A stretch of 64,000 bases of DNA from Ptychodera flava (taxonomy: Eukaryota; Hemichordata; Enteropneusta; Ptychoderidae). The stretch covers positions 26,405,747 to 26,469,746 of the forward strand of contig NC_091941.1 of NCBI RefSeq assembly GCF_041260155.1, in the 5' to 3' direction. Both the position numbers and the translations under genes were made by a program. The notes beneath the pieces are model-generated. The model searched no databases. It saw nothing but the letters and a program-made list of their open reading frames with translations, and was not told the origin of the DNA. Numbering within the stretch: position 1 is the first letter of the stretch; every line of letters starts with the position of its first letter. This document shows positions 35,473 through 48,484 of this stretch, in pieces.

Positions 35473-37495
35473 GCGACACTGTGCTAAAAGGAAGAAAGAT
35501 CTAGAGAAGGAATGGATGTGTCGATGGGTATATGTTTACCTTTACAGAATGGCAGCCATTTGCAAAGTATGATTGTAAAATATTTCCTACTGGACTGAAT
35601 GGAACTAACTCTGTCAGCTGTTTTCGACGAACAAGTCGTTAGACAAAATGCGAAGGAATTTGTTTATAATAATATAATAATGCTTTATTCCCATTCCAAA
35701 AGCGTGTGTAAAAAAACACTTAAAAACACAGTCACATAAAGAAAGTATCATGACATGTCTGGGAAAATGAGAGTGAAAAATAGTTGTCCAGCAACTAATC
35801 GGGTCTACTCCCGAATACCTGATTGTTTGACAAAATCACAGTATAGGCTGACTGTTATGATTGGAGTTACATAGAAAATGCAAATTAACTGTTAAATCAG
35901 TAACTATGGAGACGCACAGCTCTCGGGAAGACAAAAAAGCAAATGCACATGACACATACTTGGACAGTTGTACAACATGTGTTCTTCGATCGATAAACGA
36001 CAAGACACTACAATGCAAACTGTGTCAGCTATTATCTGCAAATACATTGAGAAACTGAAACTTTCATCAGCCCGTAACGGAGAGTTAGGAAACATGTTCG
36101 TAAAGGAATTCCTGTTACAAAATATGGACGAGTCCTGTCCGTTTATTGGAGAATCTTCTAAGAATGTATAGAAAACGGAGATTCCAAAAAGGGAAAATAT
36201 TGTGATGCGGTTGAAAGTACATGGACAACGTCGTTTTGCATCCATTCAATAATCGGAAATACACAACCGGTGTTGTCTTAAAAAGCCAAGTCTTGGAAAT
36301 GTTTTACCACTTGGACATGTTACAGAAAATAAACCTTATCACATAGAAAGGTAGAAGAGAAATAAGTGATGATATACTTATTTTCCTATGCCTTTACCTG
36401 CGTAATTTAACACTATTTGTGCGTAATTTAACCCTGTTTGCATGATTTCAGTCTCGAGTTAAATTGTGTCAGATTTTCGAAAGATGTGTTATTCTACGAG
36501 TTGATATAACAGTAGTATATGGAGCGATCTGAGTGTGGAAATGATATCTCTTTCTTAATAGTGAAAACTCAATGCCATCAGTCACGCTCAGTGATACTGG
36601 AAATGCCGATAAAATGGTCCCTTTGTATGAACCGAACACTATGAAGAAAGGACGCAATTTTTAACATTTTGGTTAGAACAAAAGCCGTGACGAAGGCGCG
36701 TAAAGTCGTGCTTAATTTCCTCAACGTTGACGACACCGATTGTTGATCACAAGGGACAGACATGTGACACAGCTTTCATTGTTTAAATGGTGGTCTTCAG
36801 GGGAACTGAAAGCAATGTAAATGCAAATGCAAAATGCAAAACGATGTCGCAACATGGGTTTCAAAGTCATCCTGGTCTGCTAAAGTAAACTTTATTTTCT
36901 CCGCGGATTTATAATATAAAATTTATAGCTAACAAGATATGTATATGTCTTTTTGGTGACCAAAATTTACTTAAGTAAAGTAATGATCAGTTTTCGTGCG
37001 ATATGAAATTAATAATGCTTGAGGAACTGTGAAAACATGCAAACCATGCGAAAGTCTAGGTGTTTTTCTCGTCTTCTCCTTGGATTGGCAAAATGTCATC
37101 TCATACCATTGTATCATACAACATTAAAAAAGAAAACAAAAGACGCAAAACCTATACGTATTGGTGGCGTCCTGATCCACCAGTGTCTCAACTGATTGCA
37201 TGATACGGTGGCGGACTTCCACGTGCACACAGAGGGCTGAAGTCAACTTGTTGTATCTAGTGTGGCGACGGGCAGGAACTCAACATACGTTTATAATCCC
37301 ATACATCTTCTCTCAACCGTGTTGAATGGCGCACTTCCAACTCCCAACAAAAGCAAATCATGGACCTTACAGTTTGAGAATACATATTAGCTTAATTTGT
37401 AAAATATCAAAGGTCAACATGCTGAAGAAATCGATGAAAATATAACACTTAATTACTCGGTATGTACGGGCACGGTAATACAGGATAATATAAAG

Positions 37496-37625
37496 CCTGA
37501 GTACGAGGGCTCTTCTGGTATATAAAGACCAACCCAACGATAAAATGTCGAGGCCGCAGGCCGAGACATTTTATCGTAGGGTTGGACTTTATGTACCAGA
37601 AGAGCCCGAGTACGAGGGTTTTATC
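37496..37625. mobile_element. Fold-back hairpin element
   Basis: Arms of about 50 bases (gggctcttctggtatataaa versus the complement of ttatgtaccagaagagccc) close on a GAGGCCGCAGGCCGAG centre. The centre resembles that of the 9352-9541 hairpin, though the arms differ. Confidence 0.75.
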
Positions 37626-40600
37626 CGACTTAAAAACTATCGCCCCTAACTGATATATTTTCGTTTTCAATGTGTTTATGTCAACCGTCCCATTTGTCAA
37701 TGTAACATGTTTAGGATATGAATTAAAACTTTTATTTGTGAAATAGCCTTCCAATGTAATGGAACATCCTATAAATGCCCTAGGGCACATTATATAAATG
37801 CCCTAGGGCATAACAGATTTTGTGTTGCAGCTGGTTTCCGCTGTGTTACAAATTTGAATATTAAAACGTACCAGATGTCTACAGAATATGACATGTTCAC
37901 TTTGATTGGACAGTACTTTACTACGGCGCTGTCATTCGTTTCTGGCATTTGGTGACCAAGGCTTTACGAGTAGATAAAACACCCTGAATTGAGCACTCTG
38001 ATTGGTCAATCAACAGTAGATAGTTTTACAGGATAATATCAATATTTTGTACGCTTGAAAGGAGGGGTTAGGATTTTTTTGTTGTGCAACTTTTCCATGC
38101 AGAGATATAAATTATAGAGCGGGTTAGGTTTCAAGGTGCCATCTTTATCTTTCTTTACCATTATAAAGTCGAAATTCCAATCGCTTTAACTTTTCAAGTA
38201 ATTGCAATTGTTTTTGTAAAATGACATTTTTTGCAACTCATACAATCTTTTTCCGATCGAATCCCAATGTTAAGCCCGTCAACACCGTCTGTCTGTGTGT
38301 AATTTCAAACGGTACTTTTGAGAGCAGAATATAAGCTTAGGTCCGGACAAGTTGTGTGTTCAAGGTTAATAATTAACACTATTTCAACTCACTCGTATTT
38401 TCTAGAACGCCGAAGAAGACAATGTACTTGTTTTATAGAACAGATCGTCTAAAATTTACAAAAAGTAACGACTACTGTCGATATAAAAATGTCCATTACT
38501 CGTTGAGAATAAATCAAACAAGGTGGGAAGAGCTTAAACCGTAAAGCAAGGGTCGAGAAAGAAATGTAGTTAGTACAGTTTATAACAAGTCTATACCTTG
38601 TGATACGTTGCAGATTTTACAGTTCTAAACAAAACATGGGATTTGACAAAAACATATAAAGCCAAAGATCGTCCCTGCCAACATTCAAATGAGCACGATG
38701 ATGTAATTTCTCCATATGGGCATACGTGAGCATATGGCGTATCATTGAAGTCGGGCCGTGTTTACACTATATTGTTTTCATCATCAGCCACGCGCATAGC
38801 AACTGAAAAGAAAGTAGTTCGGTTAATTGCCCACTTGCCTCTTTATGAAAGTGGGCCAGGGCGGCGACGAGGTGCGACACGGAAGACCATCGAATCACTA
38901 TGAGGGGCGCTCTTCCGATGATCTATTGTGTATGCAACGGGAAGTAATAGAGTGGCCCTTAAAATGTGATTGACTCAAAATTTATTTTGGGAAGCAATCG
39001 AACAGAGAACTGATGGTTTCTATTCGTTTGAAGGAAGAACTTCATTCAGGGATTTATTTGTATCGAAAAACCTTTCGACACGAACATCTCCTTTCATTGA
39101 TCGAATAACTTCTGAACGTCTCCTTTTTATTTTTTATCAATATAATATTAATTTGGTATGTAAAATCGTAATTTTCGATGGTTGTTTAATCACCAAAAAT
39201 GCGACCGCTTGCACGATCCCTATTCAATTTTAATTGAAATCCAGTAAACAAATAACGTGGAAGTCTACTGAACGAGATTAACTGTACACCGATAAATTTT
39301 GAATTCGGCATATTTCGACCATGTTTATGGGATTTTCATAGTGGGTTTCTGTGTCGCTTGTTAATGATTGCTATGGTAAAGTTTATTTACACCTGGTTTA
39401 ACTCGACACGTTTGATTTGCACTCCGACTCAGACAGGTTGATTTGCACTCCGAAGCAGACACGTACGCAAACCCCGGGGCTAATATCGTTCACAGAAAGA
39501 TGAAAAAAAAAAACAATTTTACAACTCTCGCCTCCAAAATGAAACGCTTGTTACTCATCAGTTCCGTTCATTCTCATACACCCGATGACTAACGTTATGT
39601 AGTCAGATTAGGGAATGTACCAGAGCATTCATCAGTCTTTTGAAAAACAACATCCCATGAATGCACATAACGACCAATAAATACACAGTATTTCGTCACG
39701 TGACCACAATGCGGGGAGAATGTGAGAGTAAACCGGCCGGTACGAACCGGTAGGAATTTCTACCGGTAATACCTTACGCCATGGCTATATATAAGTGGCG
39801 TCAACTGTTGACAGATAAAATAATAAAAACATTGCGGTGACCTACTAAAAAATACCTGGGTTATTTGTGTATGACGTCATGGAGAGAAAAAAAGCTCTTA
39901 TGTAGCAACAATGTTGACCTCATTGTGCGTTCTGGGGATGTTATCATTGTATTTCACTTCCATCGATTATAATGATCTTAGAGAATATTGAAGGCGAGAA
40001 AGAAATGATAAATAGTATTGGAACTTTGTTTCCTGTGTCACTGATATTACATACCACGTGTGCGAGTTGAGAGGTGGCGGTCACTGAAGTTCCGGTTCGA
40101 AACTGAGTTTGTCATCTATCGGGTGTTCGAAAGTGTATATGGTTACAGATGGTCTAAAACATCAACGGTACATCTCTTTAAATTAAAAACATTGCATTGA
40201 TGTCCCCGCCTTGTCTCGCACGTATCCGAGTCACTTTTCTAGGACAGCGTGGACGGCGACGTGCCATATATGCGCATATCATAGTTCAGATGAACTAACA
40301 GGTGTGCCTTTGCAAAGGCCCCCCTTGGAGCTTACGAAATCGACAAACTGCGATGCTGTTTGTCATCTTTCTGCGGTTAGATATTTCCCCCTCCCCTATT
40401 TTAGAAATGATGTAATGTCTGTATTTGTCCAAACAGAACTGAACACCAAAATCTAGGGCGGTTACTACACTGGCTGAATGGGGACCAATGCTCCTGTTTC
40501 AATCAATACAGGTATACATTTCTCATGGATGTCCTTCACTCCGATTGTGGCATGATCGCATAAAACGTTCGACATGACACTGCAGTTTCGATGTACAGTG

Positions 40601-40749
40601 CGTCTAGGAGACTGTCATATATTTTTACTGTTATTTTAAATGAAAAAAACTTTGCTGATCATGCTGAACTATAATTTTGAAGGGTGTGGCACAAGTTAAG
40701 TTTTCACCTTTTTGTTTATAGGTCGGTAGAAATCGAAAATTCAAACTTT

Positions 40750-40752
<3 letters not shown>

Positions 40753-40840
<88 letters not shown>
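40753..40840. repeat. (AT)n microsatellite
   Basis: About 88 bases of AT. The flanks (gaaaattcaaactttc, cagcggcggtttttaatttc) resemble R1, so it may have expanded inside an R1 fragment. Confidence 0.9.
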
Positions 40841-40841
<1 letters not shown>

Positions 40842-43193
40842 CACAGTGAACAGCGGCGGTTTTTAATTTCATATATAAGTAAACTTTGGGAACTTTGTTT
40901 TTTTAATCGGACCTCACGCAAAAAGAAAACCGTTTTTATTCCATTATATATGGAATCTGTGTTCTTCTGGTGCATTGATAGTGGTCCAAGTTTAAAGGCA
41001 CTATATAGCGAAGATACCTGACTCAAAGTTTATCGCAGTCCTCTTAACGCTGATTTGTTTTGTTTTTTTTTTGTTTTTTTCGATTTTGTTCTGCTTTTTT
41101 GAGGGGGTGTTTTTAGAGGATTATTTTTGTTTTGTTAGCGATATATGAAGGTTTTCTGCTATAAACTCAAACCTAATGTCGATGATTCAGTTATAGCTAA
41201 AGATGACGTCATACTTTACACAGAGATTCGCAGCTTGGTAAAGAGAACAATTCAACTCATGGGAATTCCTTTATGAAAGCTGCCGGGTATTGTTATAAGC
41301 TTCCTCATATCTTTTCCTTTGTTGACTCTGCCAGTAAAGGAGTTGTACTTGTGTTTTGTCGACATCTCTCTGTGTACAGCGTTTCTGACAAAAATATTCG
41401 ACACTTGATTACAGGACCTGGGCTATTTGTGTTTTAAACAAATGTATTACCCGTCGTCACACTGTATTTTTGATTTTTGTTTTGTTGTTGTTGTTGTTTT
41501 TGTTTTTGTTTTGTAGTATACTTTAGTAGTATGCCGTTCTTGAAATTCGCTGATCTACGCAGGACGAGTATCTTCATTTTGGTACGATCATAAGACCTTT
41601 GGCGGCCGATCCCGATCATATAGCGTTTGAACGTTCAACAAGTTTTACATATGACCACGACATGATAATGGTAATATTTCCGATTTCATGACGGCAGAGA
41701 TAAAATTAGAAATGACAAACAGCCCTTAAAATTTTGTGATCATATAGATAAGGGTAGAGATGACTTAGCAAAAGTATATACAGCAGATTCCATCTGAATT
41801 CCTGAAGACAACCGGCCAGTCACTAACTCGCTCACCAAACCACAGAGAGCGCAAGGGCTGCTAATGAGTTTCAGTCAAATCAGCGAATAATCCAGTGGTG
41901 TGGTGGTTGGATGTAGAAAGTGCGAGTGACACTAACGGTGGCGTGATTGCTCCTTTAGATAAAATGCTGGGTCAGAATAAACAGGCATATCCGTGTAAAT
42001 AATGGTTGCATTGATTTAATATATTTGCAATCATTAAAATAAAGGACATCCAACGCTGTCGTTATGCGGGTCTGCACTGACCTTACAGTCGATTACGTGA
42101 TATGACGTATAGCTATTCAAAATGTCCACGAGTTTCTTGTAGGTCTCTAAATTAAAAGTGCTATCGAGGCAGTACTAGAGTTTTAGGGGTCGCCGAAAAG
42201 AGCACGCGTCCCACTAGAAACGTAATTCCTTAATTTTGGTACCAATCACCCCTCCCCATCGAAACGAAACTCCTAATTAATGCAATATTGGTTTCAGGAC
42301 AACTGTGTTGTTTATTACGTATGGCGAATACCAGCCTGTCTTTCACGGACACGTTGTGCAAAATCTACACATGAATACAGATAAACAAACTTTACTTTTT
42401 CAACGTTCCAGGTTGTCTATATTCTTCTATAAGATTTCAAATTATTTTTTGTGGTGTCTACATTTTCTCGATGAACTTCGGAGCCGTATAGTCACATTCA
42501 TGAGTTGAGTACACACGATTAAAACAGCACATGAATACATGTACCGTGTCTGTATGGTCATTCTTTCCCATCTGTTATGATTTCTGATTTATTTTTTTTT
42601 CGGGGGGAGGGGATTAAAGCAGGAATGATCCTTATTGCGATTTTTAAGAAAGCAAAACGAATTAGGGTCTTACTCCTTCCCCCTAAACTACGGAATTGCG
42701 TTTTTATAGTGTTAGCTTTTATGATTGACGGTCCCTTGTACGGTTAAAGATCAATATTGAACCCTGAAGTACGGTTGTGTGTAGATCGTCACGCATGTGT
42801 GTGTTCCCGGCGGCGGCATTGGCGTGCTGCATCACGAGTAACCATTACCACATCGGTAGATCGTCCAATATCTGTGATCATATAGAAGAACGGAAAAGAC
42901 AAACTAATAATTATTTAGCGCTGTCGGCTACTGCATCAACTTGAAACCAGCTGTCAAACTATCCATCACCGCTTTGACGAAGCGCGGCAATCTATTTCTT
43001 GCGTTGTGTAACTTTGGTTGTAAAAACACGTGAATCGTTAGAATATAATATTCATCACATGTTTCTTTTTTTTTGCTTTCTGGAAAGTTTGAAATTTTGC
43101 ACAAAACGGAGAGCTGTATAAACAGCATCCATAGTCTGATAGTTTGAATTGGCGAACTTTCTCTCAACTAAGAAAGCACAGAAATCATCGCTA

Positions 43194-43478
43194 TTAAGGC
43201 AGTTTGCGCCTCGAAATACTTATAATTTTGATCAAAATTTCCCCCATACCACCGTCAACCATTCCCTTTCCAAATCAAGAATAAAAATGTCAACGTGTAA
43301 CCATCTCTGTGTTAACTCTAACGGAAAAAACTAAAATTCACAATTTTCATAAAATAAGATTATGAAAGTTGTTATTGCGCCAATAGTTATAAAATGAGCC
43401 CCCACAAGTGGTAGGCCAGAAAAGTATTGTACAAATGTTAGAGTCGGGATATCGGCCCCGAGGCGTATTTTACCTTAA
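43194..43478 (-). mobile_element. R1 repeat, complete minus copy
   Basis: TTAAGGCAGTTTGCGCCTCG at the left and CCGAGGCGTATTTTACCTTAA at the right define short inverted ends with TTAA. This 285-base copy is the best guide to the element's limits. Confidence 0.75.
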
Positions 43479-44579
43479 GCGGAAAGGAAACAGTTTCTCC
43501 GGACAACTCTCTTCTCCTGGCCATATTTAGAAGTCATAGCTCAGGTGACATGAATGATGTAATGATCGTTGCCCGATTGGAGCGCGGTTAGGCCTAAATG
43601 GGGAGTTTAGACAAGAGATTACCAAGCACACTAGCTAAGTGGCGATAGCCCACATTACAACCTATCGTTTCTCTAAATTATGTTAACTTTCAAGGCTGTT
43701 CGGTTATGGTGCATGCCACGCTCTGCCGTGCCAGGCAGAATACCCAGTGAAAGCAGCGACTATATATTTAATTTTGCAGGGTAGAATAGATTCATATTTC
43801 ATCCATGTTATGGTCATTGTTGATTTTCTGTGGAGGTTACTCCGACAGGGAAATTGATGGATTGATTTCCTTCGGTCAGGTACACCAAGGACATGGTGGA
43901 CACCCTAAGCTTTTGCCCTGCCTGTACTCTGGTACCAAACCCTATTTCTATCGTATTGTTCCGGACAAAGGTTTCATTTTGACAACGCCTTTCACCTCGA
44001 GGGGCGTCAGTGAATACACGTATCTCTGTCAACAAATGCCGATACATTAGCATGGAACATGTGGAGAAAACACATAACGAACACACGAACCACCACCCTC
44101 GCAACTCGGGCGGCACTGAGTATGTGCCAAAGGGCTCCAGTGACGAGTTTGTGAAGCTATCGAGTGTGACGAACTCATCGACTGCGGTGTCGTGTCTTGA
44201 AGACAAAGGCACTGGCTCTAATACGTCAATACGTTTGTACACATCGGCTATTGATCATAAATGTCAGTCGCGTTATATTCCAATAACATCGCAAGGGTAT
44301 TTTCCCGGGGTATTTTTCACCAAGGAGATTCTATTCCCACTATATATCTTCTAGTCCTGCAAATAAATGGACTCTCTCCAAGAGCTTGGAAAGAAAGCGA
44401 GTAAATGGCAGCAAGGGTGGGGCAAATAAAAATAGCGATATTTATAAGTAAAGGTGTATTTATGATTTATTCTTTCCCGCAATATTATGCAAATATTCAT
44501 TTGTTGAGCAACAAAGTACACCAACATATAGGCCTACACATACACACACACACGCATGCCTAAACATACTACATCATAC

Positions 44580-44725
44580 ACATATACATACATACGTACG
44601 TATACGTACGTACATACATACATACATACATACGTACGTACATACATACATACATACATACATACATACATACATACATACATACATACATACATACATA
44701 CATACATACATACATACCCATACAT
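44580..44725. repeat. (CATA)n tetranucleotide repeat
   Basis: CATACATA units with some CATACGTA interruptions. Tyr/Met/Cys/Val frames on both strands are repeat translations. Confidence 0.95.
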
Positions 44726-46774
44726 ACCCATACATACATGCATAGATATATACACACCAGAAAGCATATTTTAGACAGATTGGCCAACATCCAACTGTCA
44801 TCGATATCGCGACCGCAAAGAAAATCAATTTGCAAATTCTAACCACACTTGTCTGACGGCCAAGTCAAACACTCCTTGTGACAGTCCAGGGCGATACCAA
44901 TAAACAAATTAGACACTTTTTATACCTTGACATTATCTCGGTCAGGAAAAATAAATAAATATTGTTAAGATGTATTCAAGAAATCAAACAATGCCAGGTA
45001 AAGTCCCAACTCCTCATTTCCAAATTTAGATCATTACGTAGTATAATTCCCAGGGACCAACTCATTTGCATATGTTAAAACTTTGTTTTTGCTTCGTGGT
45101 CTCCATCAGTGTGCGAGGTAAGCTTTAGGAATGCATCCCTAAAGCGTGAAGTCGTTGTGATTTCTGCAAATTTTGCGACATATGAATGTCTTGGTTGTGT
45201 CATGGAGGTCGCTAGTAGGCCTATACATTTCATCGTTACACGGAGTAACGAGCGACAGGGCCGGCCGACAGTTGAGTCGGTCTTGCGGTTAACTGTGATG
45301 GCGTCTTGTCTTTCAATACTGCCTCACATCCACAACTTTGACAAAGAAAATGGCAGCCGTAATCACTAAAGCATAAACACGGTAAACCGGCCTCGGCGCG
45401 CACCCTGCGAGTCGACGGGGACTCGCTTGCCCACGCAGACGCAGACGTCGCGTCGGGGAAATTTACTATCACAGAAACCACTAGCAACATTCAGTTGGAG
45501 GATGTCTCCGTCCCCATACCGATGCAGATTACGAAGATACAGACAAAATGTAAACATGTTTGTTATACATTTCGCATTCCACACATTTCATAAAACCGTC
45601 TTTCCCACTATCGACGATCATGTATCAAACTATCAGAGTACCCTGACACCATATTTTTGGTTACCGAACGAAAGAATTACTTGAACATCGAATTTGCCCT
45701 TGGCGACTACATTTTAACGAACAAACGAACAAAACGTACGTTCATCGTCGTTAACAGGAGAAAAAAAAACATGACAATAGTACAGATTGACATTAAATGT
45801 TTCACAATGAAATTTACATCAATGTCATTGACCCATGATTCGTAACAATGGATCAACCCGCAAATCTTTATCTTGCCATTATATTTTAACTTTCCTGGGT
45901 TGCTGAACAGCGATGTGACCTGCTTAAAAGCTTCTACGTCCGGCGCGACGCGATCTTTCCACCTCGGAGGCCCAATGGAATAAAAACAACATTTCTATGT
46001 TTCCAGGGCAAATTGACAATAAGAGATGTTACTGGCATGCTAGCATCCCTGTCTCATTCCATAAAAGGGATGCAGGGATACAGTGATACACATGGATAAA
46101 GACGAATGACAAGAAGGGGCAATGAAGACAGACGGGTAGGGAGGTATACAGTAATTGCGGAGAAGCAGCGTACACTAAGGGCATGCGATAAATTCATGTT
46201 GGGTAAACACATCACGGCACAGGGCTTATACTCTCCATGGACGTGATTATGGACTGCCGGACGATGGAGGACCCGACCGGCACCGTTAGCTCAATGGCGG
46301 GACATTGGAGAGAGACATACGATGCTGGAAGGCAATTAATAATAAATGTGAGATGTAAAAGTTGCACAAAAGACCCTGGGAGAATTAGCACGGTCCGTGT
46401 AGACGTTAAGCGACTAATGCATTGACGGCCAGCGCGATGTAGACCCATGCGTTGGTTGAGTCATAGAGGAGTAAAATCAATATTGTCATTTGAATCTTTA
46501 TATCTCTGTCAGGGAGGATTTCTCGAGCAAACCACACAGTCATAGACAACACATCCTAATAAATAAATAAAAGTTAAGATATTTAATGACACCCTGCAAG
46601 TGTTTTCTTTGTGTCACTTGTCCCGGCTTCGCCAGACGACTCCGCATACTTGCACGTCGCCTCAACTGAACTGCCAGTGCACTGTGGTTATTGTTGATGT
46701 ACACCCTCAACGGGCAGAGCGCGAGCATGTACGAACATGAACACACCACACGTCATGGCGGTTAAAAATAGGAA

Positions 46775-46832
46775 TGACGTCATCGTTTGCCAGACACTTC
46801 GCAAAATCTTGCTGGGCTGGCCAAATGAGTCA
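46775..46832. promoter_or_regulatory. CRE and AP-1 pair upstream of ATF3/JDP2-like gene 2
   Basis: TGACGTCA (46775-46782) and TGAGTCA (46826-46832) lie 1.4-1.5 kb before the start codon and 0.5 kb before a possible 5'UTR donor CTAG|GTAAGG (47314/47315). Vertebrate ATF3 is known to act on its own promoter through an ATF/CRE site; the parallel is inferred. Confidence 0.45.
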
Positions 46833-48265
46833 GTGAAAAATCGTTTTGCAGACCAGGGTCGCGGGAGAAATAATAATATTAAATTGGAAACTTGAGCACG
46901 ACCTTGTCTTCATATATTGTTAATGACTAACCGGCGAATTTCATTGCATTGGAATGCAACCTGTACCAAAGCAGCGCGTGTCGACGCGCGCTGGAAGCAG
47001 ACTTGCGAGCAAGCCCAAACAGAATATGCAAATCACATACATGCTCATGGGATATGATGTAAATTGTTCTAGCTTTGACAGGAGAGAAACATAAGTCAAA
47101 TCAGATATTCTTACTGAGCAAACATGAGGAATCCGTCGTCACAATAACCGACTGACGTGTGCTGAGTTGATTTCCACTCAAGAGCGCATGCGCGGCATTA
47201 ACAAAAGCAAAGGGTAGACTTGGAACAAGCATGTTCAGACTTGTTTTGGTTAGCTCGACAACAACACACACACGTGAAGAACTCGCTCTCGCCTTTGGCC
47301 CTTTAAACTGCTAGGTAAGGTACTTGAAATGTATTATTTTAGCTCAGGAAATGACATGTTTCGGCAAGAAGTGAGGTAGATGACACGAGTGCTGTCTGTT
47401 CGCTGGTTGAGGTGTAAAATGACGATTTTCGGATTGCCCTGTAATGGTATGCTCGGTAGGTCTGCACCCAATCGATTATGAGCAGGTCTGTAAGTTCATT
47501 CATTTGGAAAAGTTGCAAAAGTTTACATGTCCTGCTAAAAATCCAGCTCATGACATTTTCAGCTGCCTGCTAGCGGTAAATGAGCACGACTGCAGTCAAC
47601 TGGGTGCATGGTTGAGAGGCTGTTTGTGAGCATGATAGTGACTTAGATGTGAGAGCTATAAGGTTAGGCGCGGGCGATATTGCACAGTGGCCGAGCTGAG
47701 CTGAGACCCGGGAAATCCCCATATTTGAAATTCTGCTGAGACATGGGCAGTAGCCTCTGAAAAATAGCGTCATTTTGGAGTAAGAAACTGCAGAAACCAA
47801 AGCGTTTCACTAAACAGGTTACTGTAAATGTCATCACCTCTTTGAGTTTTACAATTTCGGGTTTGAATTTAGAAAATTCAACCCAAAAAACGCGCGATTT
47901 TTTCCCCCAACACTGTTTGTCAACAAATTTGGTCGTCAGCGAATCGTCACAACAAAGCGAAATGCTTACGTCAGGAAATTTTTGCAATGGAAACAAAATG
48001 CAATATGCCCCATCGCCAGCGTTTCATTTCATGAAAATACATGTCAAGGTATCGGTCTTACTGTACGCCAGCAGGCCGACTTCTAGATATTCACTTGCCG
48101 AGATACGCGGTGACTCATTCGTTGCGGTTTCACACGGGCTTCCAGGCCGATCCAGCACTTTCTAACCCTTCGGTAGACTCGCCTGACTTGTTTTTTTTTT
48201 GTCATTCTTTGTCATTTTCCAGGAGCCTACTGCCTCTTTGTAACCCATTCAGCTGCACTAACATC

Positions 48266-48484
48266 ATGGACCAGGCAACTTGCATCGATTTCAATTTCTG
48301 CGACATGGCGAATTTTCGCCAAGACACGACCCACACAGCTCCGGACGAGAAGCAGTACAGCATACAAAACGTGATCATGCCGATGTTGATCAAGGAAAGT
48401 CTAAAATTCGCCATTAACGCCAAACGAAAGTCTAAAGGACTGGACGAGCTTAGGGTGGAACCTAGGAAAGTAAAGCCAGACAGA
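48266..48484 (+). CDS. Atf3/Jdp2: ATF3/JDP2-like gene 2, coding exon 1
   Basis: 73 codons from ATG 48266 (MDQATCIDFNFCDM...) to AGA|GTAAGT. A pyrimidine tract and TTTTCCAG at 48222 suggest a spliced 5'UTR, and an in-frame TAA (48241) lies between it and the ATG. The preceding open frame from 48041 is therefore interrupted in the mature mRNA, or is noncoding. Confidence 0.88.

Larger units (their letters stand above)
32031..46700. other. Intergenic between the two ATF3/JDP2-like genes
   Basis: About 15 kb without a supported gene. Contents: R2 fragment (33955-34105), (GA)n, R1 copies (34583 and 43194), MITE (35280), fold-back (37496), paired palindromes (37776), (AT)n, CREs at 39872-39879 and 41204-41211, and a CATA repeat. 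Frames near 43.8-44.3 kb are open on both strands but have no family match. Confidence 0.6.

Noticed and set aside
43814..44354. Plus and minus frames of 114 and 142 codons; the plus one looked like a Ser/Thr-rich receptor tail
   Set aside because: No transmembrane segment upstream, no splice context, and open frames on both strands over the same bases.
44534..44846. Cys/Met/Tyr/Val frames of 70-90 codons on both strands
   Set aside because: Translation of the CATA repeat.
48041..48265. Upstream extension of the first coding frame of ATF3/JDP2-like gene 2
   Set aside because: A strong pyrimidine tract and acceptor at about 48222 suggests this part is intron; the frame is open by chance.
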